DNA of 64,000 bases, from positions 1 to 64,000 of the forward strand of contig JAAVTG010000607.1 of the NCBI GenBank assembly GCA_011947345.1, written 5' to 3'. This stretch comes from Phytophthora quininea (taxonomy: Eukaryota > Oomycota > Peronosporomycetes > Peronosporales > Peronosporaceae). Position 1 is the first letter of the stretch. Each line of letters begins with the position of its first letter. Shown one piece after another: positions 43,651 through 55,244 of this stretch. The notes below the pieces were generated by a model. That model ran no database searches. It had not been told where the DNA came from and was given only the letters and a program-made list of their open reading frames with translations. Position numbers and translations under genes: made by a program.

Positions 43651-45121
43651 TCACGGCTCGCATCTCCTCCACGTCTGGCAAGTCGTACATTTTTTGCCGG
43701 CGTCCATACTGATCGTAATCCCTTCCGAGCCATACTTACGCATGCCGTGCTCGTATTGTGCAATAGCTTCGACCCCGACACCCAACTCGCGAAAGTATTT
43801 GACAAGCATCTGAGCGTCGTGCAGAGCTGTATTGCAGCCGATTCCTGCTGGGGCCATGGTGTGCACCGCATCTCCCAACAGCGTGACTGTGGAAGGCTGC
43901 CAGTGGCGAATTTCCGGAGACATGGTCGAGATGCGCAGGAACGAGCTCCACTCCGGCAACTGGTGCTCAAACACGGCGCGAATTTGAGGGCACCAGTCGC
44001 GTGTCATATCGTTAGACAAATTGGCGACTTCAACTGGCGTCATGGAGTAGAGCTGCTGAACGGTGGTGCTTTCGTTGCGATGGAAGTGCTGAGCGCGGGC
44101 GATGAGCACCCAGCAAATGTAGTTTTGAATATCAGGCAAGTCCGAGTTGGAAATGGCCGCAAACTCCTTGAGGTCTGCCTGGACTCGGCAGCGTGGCTCC
44201 ATCACGAGACTCATCTTGGGCTCTTTGCTGACCACCATGGTGGTGCTATCCGTCTCGAAGAAACTCTCGATCTCTGGAGTCAGCAACGTTTTGCCGTAGA
44301 TCGCCCCGCTGTCCGTGTCAAACAACGTAGCGGCGCGAGGCACGTACTGCCGACGGACCCGCGACGTGGTGCCGTCTGCACCGACCAACACGCTGCCTTC
44401 GACAACTTTGCCGTTCTCGAAGAGTACTTCCACCCGCCCGTTCGGCTGAACTTGAAAGCGCTTAAAGGCCATTCCGTATTGGATCTCGTGCTCGTTCAAG
44501 TCCGTAAGCAGAAGCGAGCGAAGCATCGCGCGGTCGGCACTGAAGACGTTCTTGGTGACGCTCGACTTGTGCGCGAACTGAGCGTTGGGAGGGGCGACAC
44601 CGCCGGTTTCTGCATCCAGGTATTTGAAACCTGGTTGGAAGTGTCCTGTTGCGCGAAGGAACACTTCAAAGTTCGCTGGGGACAGGTTGGTCTTGAGTGC
44701 TTCGTACCCGTCGTTGTTGATACGCACTCGGTAGCCTTGAGTGCGGTAATTCGGAGACGGGTCACGCTCGAACACAGTGAATGGGATCCCGTGCTTTTGA
44801 GACCCTGAGCAAGGCACAAGCCGCCAATTCCTCCCCGACAATCAGGACGTGCGTGTGGTAGTCCATTCGGTACGACGGAGTGTGCTGTGGGTAGGCGTAT
44901 CCCGATGAAAAGCTGTTGGTGCCGCCGGAGTGGCCACTTTTGCTGATGCTGCTGCGTTCTCGAGGACGAGGTGTCGTCTCCGGTTCCACGTAGCCGAAGC
45001 GTGACTTGATCCAGCGGATCATTTTGCGGCGCTTGGATTCGTCGTAGTCGTTGGCATCACGACTCTCTCTGTGGTCATAGTGAGTCGTTCGCGTTTGGTG
45101 GTGTCGGCGATGACGTCCCAT
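43651..45121 (-). CDS. FAD-dependent monooxygenase (UbiH/COQ6-like fold)
   Basis: The N-terminal 85 residues are basic and Ser-rich, not part of the enzyme family. The FAD-binding strand HVLIVG then begins, but the glycine-rich loop and the next helix are split by two breaks at homopolymers: CCCC 44833-44836 and TTTT 44795-44798 on the plus strand. One added base at each restores a GxGxxG Rossmann motif leading into GIPFTVFERDP. Further family motifs: SADRAMLRSLLL, VLVGADGTTSRVR (DG motif) and TVTLLGDAVHTMAPAGIGCN (GDAxH, second FAD contact). About 490 residues. Such enzymes hydroxylate aromatic or other small molecules with NAD(P)H; the substrate is unknown. It converges with the subtilase, 115 bp apart. 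Confidence 0.8.
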
Positions 45122-45669
45122 GGCGACAGGATTTTGGTTGTGTTCGCAGTGTCACCGGCAGCCGAAATTCGAGAATGAAGCGTCTAACGCTCTATGGGAA
45201 GCGCTGGACGACCATGGTCAAGTGCTTTGAGCTCAACGAGTAAGATTGTCAAATGGTTTGGAGGCAGCGCGGTGACAGCATCACGCAGCATGAGAGTCCA
45301 GCGGAAATGTGGAAGATGAAGTGCCACGGAAAAAGGAGCGTCTAAGAAAACACTGCGTTTTCAAGCGTACAATACGAGCCGGATTCATGTCGAGTTCTCA
45401 AGTCAAACGGGTCGTGCCAATGGGAGAATGTGAAGTAATCCCCGGAACGAGCTCGACTGCATCACCAACATGATGTTAGTCGTCCTCTTTATCGAGTCGG
45501 TTGCTGAACCCGTGACCAACGAACGGATTGTACAACAATCACAAAGCTGTGCAAAGGGATTGTCCGCATTGCTGCCAAGTTGGAGTCTAATACATATTTC
45601 TTTCGTTATATTTTCGTAAAACAAACATAAACAATCTTGAAGCCATCTCGGAGGTCGTCTTAGCATATA
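45122..45669. other. Divergent intergenic region
   Basis: Between the monooxygenase and the CBM9-like gene. No coding pattern; the minus-strand open frames are unsupported. Confidence 0.45.
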
Positions 45670-47362
45670 ATGGCGAGCGAGGACTGGCCGTACATGGACT
45701 CTCTGCGCCCTCCATTCTACGTGTGTCTGCGCCGCAAGCCCGCTGCAGTGGACGGCAGCGTCGGCCCCATGACGCTCAACGGCAGGCAAGACATCCATCT
45801 TATCGTACAATTATTCTTGTTGAGGGGTATCATAATCTTTAACACGTCATTTTCAGGATCGATAAAGAGGAGTGGGCTCATGTGCCCTGGTCCAATGCCT
45901 TTGCGGACATTGAAGGGCCAGAACGCAAACCCAAGGAGCATCCATTGACCAGATTCAAGATGATGCACGACGATGAGAATTTGTATGTTGGGGCAGAACT
46001 GATTGAAAATAAGATCTGGGGTACGATCACCGAGAAGAACAGTACCATGTACCACGAGAACGACTTTGAAGTGTTCTTCAATCCCGACGGCAGCAGACAC
46101 CACTACTAGTAAGATCTTATTTATTGTTTATTATTATTATCCCTTTGTATTCCATTTCTAATCTTTAACAATTGTTTGTTTTTGTTAGTGAATTGGAAGT
46201 GAACTGCTTGAACACGATCTGGGAATTGTTGCTCCATCGACCGTACAAAGACGGCCACAGTATCGAGAACCCTTACAATTTAGTATCGACACGCTCCGCT
46301 GTGTTTGTTGATGGAGTGACGAACTCGCCCGAGTCCGAAAGTGTAGGTTGGTATGTTGAAATGAGTTGGTCACTTGCTGAGCTGCAGCAATTCGACAAGC
46401 TCCGACTTCGTAGTCAAGAGTACATCACCAGCTCTAATTCACGACCAGGAATCGCGACACCAAGACCGCCCACTGCGGCTGGGGGAACTCCTAGACCGGC
46501 GGTGACTGCGACCCGCACTGTCGCAGGCGACGTGTGGCGCGTAAATTTCTCTCGCGTGCAGTACAAATTAGCAACTGTAGTGGATGCAGATACCCAGCAG
46601 ATGAAGTACGAGAAGGTCCCCAACAAGCGCGAGGACAATATCGTGTGGGCGCCTACTGGCAAGGTGGACATTCACCGCCCCGAGCGATGGGGGTACGTGT
46701 TTTTCAGTAGTCAAGATGAACTACCTGGTGGCGAGTTGGAGCTTGCCAGTGCGATGACCGGGTACTTGGAGGAACAGATAGCGATCGAACGTGTTTTGGA
46801 CGCTGTTTACTATCAGCAGCGCGAGTTTTTCGCCGTTCACGGTGGCTTTGCGTCGACGATGCAGTTGTTGTACTCCATCGATGGTTTGGTTGATACGACT
46901 TCGAACTCACCCGATACCGAGGCCAGCTTCCCGCTGCGGGATGTGCTCCAGCGGTACGAGCTGAGCTTTCCCGAGCTTTCTTCCAAAAGCGACGTCCCTG
47001 TTGTTGAATTACAGGACAATCATAGCCATAGCCACGGTGGTTCAAACCGGAAGCCCTCCTACGCTGAGACAGAGAGTCGTCCAACGACGGCAAATGCATC
47101 AAACCGAACGGGTAGCCGTCGCTATGCCCCCGCGCTCGACACGGAAGACGAAGAATACAATTACGACGAGCAGCTGAATAGTCTAAAGCGCACGAGTGTC
47201 AAAAAGCTGAGGCCCCCCGCCGACGAGCCCTCGACTACTAGCCATCCAGAAACTGGAAACAAGTGGAATCTTTTCCAACTTTACGGCCACGGTGCGCAGT
47301 GCAGCACAGGAATGGCGCATGACGCACGACGGTCAGCTCTGGAGGACCCGTTGAGTGGTTGA
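45670..47362 (+). CDS. CBM9-like (carbohydrate-binding family 9) domain protein
   Basis: Exons 45670-45785, 45857-46108 and 46189-47362, 513 residues. The first intron (71 nt) is GC-AG (AG|GCAAGA...TTTCAG); no GT donor gives the right phase. The second is 80 nt (GTAAGA...GTTAG). Residues 10-190 fit the CBM9-like sandwich: DEEWAHVPW-like start (read as IDKEEWAHVPW), DDENLYVGAELIENKIWGTI, NDFEVFFNPDGSRHHY / YELEVNCLNTIWELLL and WYVEMSWSLAEL. Such domains bind sugars or membranes-associated ligands in bacterial enzymes. Here there is no signal peptide and no enzyme domain. The C-terminal 200 residues are acidic and disordered, with RWGYVFFSSQ at the end of the folded part. Role unknown, probably intracellular. 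Confidence 0.75.
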
Positions 47363-47589
47363 TGCGGCCAAGAGACCATCACTCATTCTCAATACGCTTT
47401 GCCGCACAATCCAAGCTGCCGCACAATCAATTGCTTATGTTGTTGTGATGTTGTGTCATCAAGTTTAGCTCTTTGCCATGGCGCACAATCGCGATGGTTG
47501 ACGCGCCACTAAGTCGGTACGTACTAGAGCAGTGATCTTTTGTTGCTGTATTACTTCACTTCAGATTTCTCTCGCTACTGGCCAAGCTC

Positions 47590-50500
47590 ATGACGATGAC
47601 CAACGACGGTACCGGAATTGATCAAAATCTGGAATCGGCTACGGCAGTGGAGCAGAGCTCATGGCACGCGGTCCGCAGGTTCTCCATGAAGTGGTCGCCT
47701 CTCGACTGAGAAATCTCTCGGCAAGAAGCTCCCCAAGTGGAAGTGCGTTTCGAGAACGTGTCCATCTCTGCTCAAGTCGCTGTGAAGGACGCCACGGAAG
47801 ATAAGGCGGCGCTCCCGACACTTCCAAACGTCGCTACGATGGCAGTAGCCAAGATGTTTAGTAAGAAGCACATCGTGACCAAGCAGATCCTGCATAATGT
47901 GAGCGGTGCATTCAAGCCAAGCACAATGACATTAGTGCTGGGGCAGCCTGGGTCAGGCAAGTCGTCGCTGCTCAAACTTTTAAGCGGAAGGTTCCCCAAA
48001 TCCAACAGTGTTTCAGTGGAAGGCGAAGTGACGTACAACGGGGTACCACAACGCGAACTGCGGGGCAAACTACCTCAGTTTGTGGCGTATGTGCCACAGC
48101 AAGACAAACACCTACCAAAGCTTACAGTGAAGGAGACACTGGAGTTTGCACACGCTTGTAGCGGTGGCGGGCTGTCGAAGAGGGACGAACAACAGCTAGA
48201 ACTCGGGTCTGCAGAAGAGAACGAAGCTGCACGGGTAGCTGTTCATGCGTTGGGTAAGCATCATCCCGACGTGGTAGTGAGGCAACTTGGACTCGACAAC
48301 TGCCAAAACACGGTCGTGGGTGATGCCATGCTCCGTGGCGTGTCCGGCGGCGAGCGGAAGCGGGTGACAACTGGTGAAATGGCGTTTGGCAAGAACTACG
48401 TGGTGATGATGGATGAGATCAGCACCGGGCTGGATAGCGCAGCCACGCTCGATATCGTCTCGACTCTTCGCAGTCAAGCTCAAAAGTTCCACACGACCAT
48501 GGTCATCTCGTTGCTTCAACCTTCTCCAGAGGTGTTTGCGCTGTTCGACAATGTGATCCTGCTGAACGACGGCTATACGATGTACCATGGTCCGCGAGAT
48601 CAAGCACTAACGTACTTTGAAAGCTTGGGGTTCAAATGCCCTCCCCGTCGTGATGTCGCTGACTTTTTGTTGGACCTCGGCACCGACAAGCAGCACCAGT
48701 ACGAAATCGGATCTGTACCATCCTCCGCGGAGCAGTTCGCAGCGATCTTTGACGCCTCAGACGTCCACCAGATGATGCTGGAAGGTTTGAACACACCGGT
48801 TGACCCGATTCTTGTTCGTGACAATCAACTCCACGTGGAACCTCTCCCTGAATTTCACCAGAGCGCTTGGGATGGCATGTGGACTGTAATTAAACGCGAG
48901 CTGATGCTAACGGTGCGTGATACATCTGCTGCCAAAAGCCGCTTCTTAAAGGCAGTCGTGCTTGGACTACTTCACGGCAGTACGTTCTACATGTTTGACG
49001 ATGTCAACTCGCAGATCGTCATGGGCATTGCCTTCGTCACGATCAACTTCGTCTCGACCAGCCACATGGCTCTCATCCCAGAAGTCATGAACATTCGAGA
49101 GATCATGTACAAGCAGCGAGGAGCCAACTTCTTCCGAGCGTCGTCCTTTGTGATCGCCCGCTTCGTGAGTGTCATACCAGTAGGCCTGATGGAGACGCTT
49201 GTATTTGGAGCTTTCATCTACTGGATGTGTGGCTTTGTCCCCACCGCCGCAGGCTTTCTGCTGTTTGAACTCGTCATGTTCTTCATGAGTATGGCTGCTG
49301 CTGCTCTGTACTTTTTCGTGACTGTGGCGTCGCCAGATATCAACGTGGCGTTCCCAGTCGTCCAGTTACTGCAGCTCTTCTTCGTGACGTTTTCAGGCTA
49401 TGTGGTGACGAAAGACATGATCCCTGACTACATGATCTGGGTGTATTGGCTCAGTCCGCAAGGGTGGGGAGTGCGCGCGCTTGCTGTGAACCAATACAGC
49501 GACCGGCGCTTCCTTACATGCACATACGAAGGCATCGACTACTGCATTAGATATGGCATGCAAGCTGGAGAGTATCTGCTGAGTGTGTATGGTGTGCCAA
49601 CAGAGAAGTATTGGCTGTGGTACGGACTTCTAGCTCTCGCAGCTTGGTACGTCTTATTGATGCTAGCATCATGCTTCGTTTTGGAGTACGTGCGCTTTGA
49701 ACAACCGAAGAACATCGTCATGAGTGCAAGTGGAGACAAGAACACTGAAACAGTGCCAGAAGTCGACTCTTATGGCCTGGTGAAGACGCCAAAGTCGAAA
49801 CCAACGCACGAAGACGTCGTCATCGCTGTCCCTGTAGAGGAACAGGAGAGAAGCTTCATCCCTGTGACCATCGCATTCCAGGACTTATGGTACTCAGTCC
49901 CAGACCCTGCTCACCCTAAAGAAACTCTCGACTTGCTTAAGGGTATCAGTGGTTTCGCTTTGCCAGGTACCATTACGGCTCTGATGGGGTCCTCCGGTGC
50001 TGGTAAGACTACACTCATGGACGTGATCGCTGGCCGCAAGACTGGTGGGACGATCCAAGGCCAAATCTTGCTCAATGGCCATCCAGCCACGGAACTCGCC
50101 ATCCGTCGGTCCACAGGCTACTGCGAGCAGATGGACATTCACTCGGATACGTCCACCTTCCGAGAAGCGTTGACATTCAGTGCGATGTTGCGTCAAGACG
50201 CTGACGTTCCTACCAGCAGGAAACTTGAGTCTGTCAACTTGTGTTTGGAACTGCTGGACTTGACTCCGATCGCCGACCAAATCATTCGCGGTAGTTCTAT
50301 GGAGCAGATGAAGCGCTTGACGATCGGTGTAGAGTTAGCTGCAGCCCCCAGTGTGCTGTTCCTAGATGAACCAACGAGCGGTCTGGATGCTCGATCGGCA
50401 AAGTTGATCATGGACGGAGTGCGGAAAGTGGCAGATACAGGCCGCACCATCGTGTGTACAATCCACCAGCCATCCACCGAAGTCTTCCAAGTGTTTAACA

Positions 50501-51681
50501 GCTTGCTTCTTCTCAAACGCGGTGGTGAGATGGTTTATTTCGGCGAGCTTGGCGACAAATCGTTCGAGTTAGTCAACTACTTTAAAGCAATCGATGGCGT
50601 CGATAAACTTGAGGAAGACTATAACCCGGCGACGTGGATGCTGGACGTGATCGGCGCTGGCGTCGGCAACAACAAGGCGGATAACATCGACTTTGTTGCT
50701 GAGTTCAAGGCGAGTACGAAATGCCAACAACTTCAGGCAAACCTGAGTCGGGAAGGCATCACTTTGCCGTCGACTCGCTTCCCTGCGTTGACGTACACGC
50801 ATAAGCGCGCCGCGAGCAATTGGACCCAAGCGACGTATTTGATCCGACGGTTCTTCAACATGTACTGGAGGACTGCGTCGTACAACTTGACGCGCTTCGT
50901 CATCTCCGTCATCTTGGGACTCGTTTTCGGCATCACCTACGTCGGTGCTGAGTACAGTTCGTACCAGGGGATCAACTCTGGTATGGGGATGATCTTCATG
51001 GCGTCTTCGTACATTACATTCATCACATTCAACGGAGTGCTACCCATAGCTTTCCAAGAGCGAGTCGTATTCTACCGTGAACGCGCTTCTCAAACGTATA
51101 ACGCCTTCTGGTACTTCATGGGCGAGACGTTGGTGGAGATCCCGTACTGCTTCGTCGCGACACTGATCTTCATGATCATCTTCTACCCAATGGTAGGCTT
51201 CACCGGAGTAGGCAACTTCTTCGCGTTTTGGTTCTGCCAGTCGCTGTTAGTATTGCTGCAAGGTTACTTTGGCCAGCTACTCATGTACGCTTTGTCCGGT
51301 ATGGACGTGGCCGCAGTGTTCGCGCTGCTCATCAGTACCATCGGCATCTTGTTCACTGGTATGAACCCTCCAGCCGCCAACCTACCGCAAGGCTACGTCT
51401 GGCTGTACCGAATCACACCGAACAAGTACACGTTCGCCAGTTTAACTGCAATCGTCTTTGCCGAGTGCAACGCCGACGGCAGTGGGAACGGCTGCAAGAC
51501 AATGTCCGGCACGCCGCCGTCACTACCGGATGGGATCACAGTGCAAGAGTACATGGACAGTTTGTTCTGGATCAAGCACGACGAAATCTGGTCCAATTGC
51601 TGGTATGTACTGGCCTGGCTCGTCCTCCTGCGAGTGCTCACGCTTCTCGCGTTGCGCTTCATCAACCACACCAAGAGATAA
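47590..51681 (+). CDS. Full-size ABCG/PDR-type ABC transporter
   Basis: From residue VEVRFENVSISA (47737) the frame is open to 51681 (1314 residues). Order is NBD1-TMD1-NBD2-TMD2, typical of pleiotropic drug resistance pumps. NBD1 has Walker A GQPGSGKSS, signature VSGGERKR and Walker B VVMMDEISTGLD. NBD2 has Walker A GSSGAGKTT, the degenerate signature RGSSMEQMKR usual for oomycete PDRs, and Walker B VLFLDEPTSGLD. Each TMD has about six hydrophobic segments. The conserved N-terminal lead (GPQVLHEVVASRL) lies upstream in another frame. Breaks fall at about 47655-47661, 47706-47709 and CCCC 47731-47734, so the start at ATG 47590 is provisional (ATG 47661 is the alternative). Function: ATP-driven export of lipids or toxic compounds at the plasma membrane. 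Confidence 0.92.
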
Positions 51682-51816
51682 ACGACAAAAGCTGCTGGAA
51701 AGGCAAGTGTCGCCTCATAACCTCGTGATATGGCTACATGAATTTCAAATCGCTTTGTTTGTCCAATTGCAGTCGTTCCCGCCAGAAAGAACTTCAGATT
51801 TTGTTTTGCTGGCAGG

Positions 51817-53347
51817 ATGGAAGACGTCAAAGTGGTCATTCTGTCCATTAATGACGTTTACGACTTGGTTCCGAACGAGTTCGGCCATGGAGGAATCGCT
51901 GAGCTGGCGACGTTGTTGGAGCGTGAACGAAGCAAACTTTCGGAGGATACTAGAGTGCTGGTAACGCTCAACGGAGACTTTCTTTCAGGTTCTGCTCTGG
52001 GCGAGCACTTCAAAGGGTAAGTCGTCGAGTTTTATATGAGGAATGCAGCAGCTAACGACGTTGTGGGTTGGAATATTAGAGCGCACATGATCGAGCTGAT
52101 GAACCATTTGGACATTGAGTTTGTGGTGTTGGGGAACCACGAGTTTGACTTTGGCCCCGACGAGCTCAGGAAGAGGATGCGCGAGTCCAAGTCCAAGTGG
52201 TTTGGCTCCAATGTGCGGGACGCTGCTACTGGTGCTCTCTTTGAAGGGTTAATTGATACGGAGATCATCGTACTGAAGGACGGACTGAAGCTTGGCGTCT
52301 TTGGAGTGTGCACGGAGGAGACGCCATCGCTCTCATTCCCTGGAGATAGTGTTTCTTTCGAGAATGTCTTCATCTCGGCACGTCGTTGCGTGGATAAACT
52401 GAAGGCCGATGGAGCAGAATTCATTGTGGCTCTGACTCATCTCTCCATCGCCAAAGATAAGCAGCTCGCACATCGAGTACCAGGCATCGATGTGGTAGTC
52501 GGAGGCCACGATCATGAGCCGTTCACTCTCTACGAAGGCAAGACTTTCATCCACAAGTCAGGACAAAACGCCTTTTGGCTGGCGAAGCTGGAGTTCCAGT
52601 TAATGCGATCAGCAGAGCATCCTGAACGTGGACTTAACGTCTTGCCTCAGTGGAGTATGCTCGCCAGCGCACACATCCCACCGCAGTTATCCTGCCAACA
52701 AATACTGCTCAAATACATGGAGACAATGGAAAAGGAAGCCAACGGAGATGACAATACGAGGATATTGGCCACCCTCGCGACGCCCTTGTCGACGAAGACG
52801 GAACGTCTTCGCGCTGGAGAAAGTAGCTTTGGAAACCTTGTAGCCGATGCGTTGCGCAGAGAGCTTAGCGCTGACGTTGGTCTCATCAATGGCGGCTTCA
52901 TCCGCGGAGACACGATCTATCCTGAACGCACAACATTGACAGTTGGGACGATCAAGAAAGAGATGCCGTTTCCTCAAGTGGCGGTGCTCATGCGTATCAA
53001 GGCGAAAGATCTCCGCGATGCTCTCCTGCAGCACCTACGGAAGTACCCCAGCGCAGCAGCACGCACCCCAGATCTCTGGATTGAAAGTCACGTTGGATAT
53101 GCGGTCGGAAGTGTACTCCATTGCTCAAATGCTTCATGACGATGGCAGGCCAGTTGATATGAACTCCGATCTGCTCGTAGGAACTTCCAAGTGGATGAGC
53201 GACGGACGAGAGGAATGCACGGCATGGTTGCGTGGAGCAATTCTCCGTGAAGCTGCCTATGTCCCTGAAATTGTGGCAGAGTATGCGACGAAGCAGCGCA
53301 TTCTGGCTTATCCTGAGTGCGAAAACCGCATCCAGTTTACTGAATGA
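51817..53347 (+). CDS. UshA/5'-nucleotidase-like metallophosphoesterase, copy B
   Basis: Exon 1 is 51817-52016, intron 63 nt (GTAAGT...ATTAG), exon 2 is 52080-53347. Same splice position as copy A, about 489 residues if repaired. Motifs match copy A: VVILSINDVYD, VTLNGDFLSGS, VVLGNHEFDFG, GGHDHEPFTLYEG and NLVADALRRELSADVGLINGGFIRGD. It lacks the 30-residue N-terminal extension of copy A. One break near 53055-53068 (CAG/C-rich): the first frame stops at 53137-53139, the second carries the family C-terminus (ISGLKVTLDMRSEVYSIAQM). It starts 135 bp after the ABC transporter. A dispersed duplicate rather than a tandem one. Substrate not determinable. Confidence 0.8.
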
Positions 53348-53753
53348 CCAAATACTTGTTGTTTTAACAGAAAGCATGCAGGATATAAGGACGGCCCGTC
53401 CGAAAGGCGCGTGAGTAAGAAAACATACTTGGTTTAGCCGCTCTGGCGTTCGATCGCGTTGCTTGTACGCCACGCAACGAGTGTCAAAATTCCAGCGCAC
53501 TTGCACTAAAAGCTGGCCAAGTTTACTTCAACTTGGCTAATACACGCATACCAATTGCCACCGAATACACGAATACAACCGCCGAGCAGCAAACTCCGTA
53601 TGCTTCTTTTCCAAAAAGAAGCAACAAATATGACCAGAAACGTCGTGATTTTCCAGTGACGCACCTGTGACTCACCTCATATCGGTCTCTCTTGCCAGAA
53701 AAGGCAAAGCGTAGCGCCGACAGCCACTCCGAAATTCTTCTCCAGTCGCTCAG
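53348..53753. other. Intergenic, promoter of mucin-like gene B
   Basis: 406 bp without coding pattern. CACTCCGAAATTCTTCTCC at about 53726-53744 loosely resembles an INR+FPR core, close before ATG 53754. Confidence 0.4.
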
Positions 53754-55170
53754 ATGAACGTGCGTCGGCTCTCGCCACTTTTGCTGCTTTTGCACAGCTT
53801 CGAAGGTTCAATTGCTATCGAAGTGAGTGTCTGTGCCGATGCCACGTACGAATTGTCCGCGAATCGAGAGGCGATGTGTTCGGGTGCGGGTGGTGATCCA
53901 GCAGGCACTGCTTGTCCGTTGAAAGGAGACGTGGCCATTGCAGACTGCCATTCCTACCTACCGTCGTTCGTTGGCGGGGTTGTATAGCGCCGGAAGACGC
54001 AGAATGCAGGATCGTGACGGGCTCCACTTGGAGCTGTGTCCTGCCCTCAGTGGGCTGTGATCTAGCCATGGAGACTCAATGCGCTACCTGGAATTTTAAT
54101 GGCGATGATACGGCGGCGGACATTGACACGATCTCGTTTGATGGCAACGAGCACTACGATATAAGTTGGTTCGTCAAGACTTCGCAGACCAGAACTCTAT
54201 ACGACTGCAGGAAGAAGACCACTGCCGCTCCAACTGCCGAGCCAACGGCAGCTACCACCACCTCAAAGTCTACAAACGTACCAGCCACGACGATATCACC
54301 ACATACGCCAAGTACTGCTGCACCGGAGACGGATATACCCCCACAGATTTCATCTTCAGGACCACCTTCAGCACCAATGACTCCCAAACCAACTCCAGTT
54401 CAATCGACTCTTCCAAGAACGACGAATGACACCACAGCTCCTTCGACGTACACCCCAGATCAAACCCTAACGTTCTCACCTGAGACCACAATTCCACCGA
54501 CGTACACACCCGAGACGTATTCTCCTAAAACTACGGTCCTGGTAACGTATCCGCCGCACACCACTGTCCCACCGACGCACCTGCCTGAGACCACGACTCC
54601 AGTGACTCATTCACCTGATACGTATTCTCCTGAGACCTCGGCTCCGATGACAAATCCTCCATCCACCACTACTCCACCGACGCATACACCCCGGACAACT
54701 GCGCCGTACACGTATCCGCCCGAGACCCTGGCTCCAGTGACGGGCTTGCCCAATCCCACAGCTCCAGCGACATACTCACCCGAAACCATTCCTCCGTGTA
54801 CGCATACGCCCGATACATATTCTCCTGAGATCGTGGCTCCAGTTACCTCACCACCTGAGACCACAGCTCCGCCAACGTTGACGACATCCATACCGATCAC
54901 AACACCTTGGCCAGGATCAACTCTGACATCTACTTTCCCCCGGCAATTCAATCCTCGGAACAACCTGTTCAGATTACCCAGCTAGCTGCCTTGGATGCCA
55001 GCGAGCCCAACAATCGTTCTGATGTGACATGGGCTGCCATCACTATTGCTGTAGCCGGAGCCGTCGCGATTGTTGCCGCGGTTGCTCTCTACGTGAGATA
55101 TAATCGTCAAGTGCCAACCATAGAAGACTGCATGAACGACGACTATGGGGTGATTCTCGAAACTCCTTAA
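53754..55170 (+). CDS. Secreted mucin-like membrane protein with TYSPE motifs, copy B
   Basis: Signal peptide ([19 protein letters not shown]). Then a Cys-rich N-terminal domain ([40 protein letters not shown]), a long Thr/Pro region (about 54230-54930) with degenerate [12 protein letters not shown] / [12 protein letters not shown] motifs, a membrane segment ([20 protein letters not shown]) and a short acidic tail. Two breaks at homopolymers: GGGG 53976-53979 (the first frame stops at 53985) and CCCCC 54936-54940 (before the part that leads into the membrane helix). If repaired, about 470 residues. The Cys-rich part resembles N-domains of Phytophthora mucin-like or carbohydrate-binding surface proteins. 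The Thr/Pro region should be O-glycosylated. Related in motif to the giant array gene at 4936-11714. Confidence 0.7.
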
Positions 55171-55244
55171 CAACCAAATCAACCACGTGGAAGTTAGTGC
55201 CAATTCGAATGAAAAGCGATTCTCCCCTGACTTCTCGCTCGTCT

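Noticed and set aside
43357..44808. Plus-strand open frame of 483 codons
   Set aside because: Antisense to the FAD monooxygenase and overlapping the subtilase end; no family pattern.
48100..48400. Lost NBD1 signature in the ABC transporter
   Set aside because: VSGGERKR is present and intact; only NBD2 has the degenerate form, which is normal for PDR proteins.
52017..52079. Frameshift at the start of nucleotidase B (and the matching site in A)
   Set aside because: Both copies have a GT...AG segment of 63-66 nt at the same place, and splicing restores the family frame, so it is an intron.
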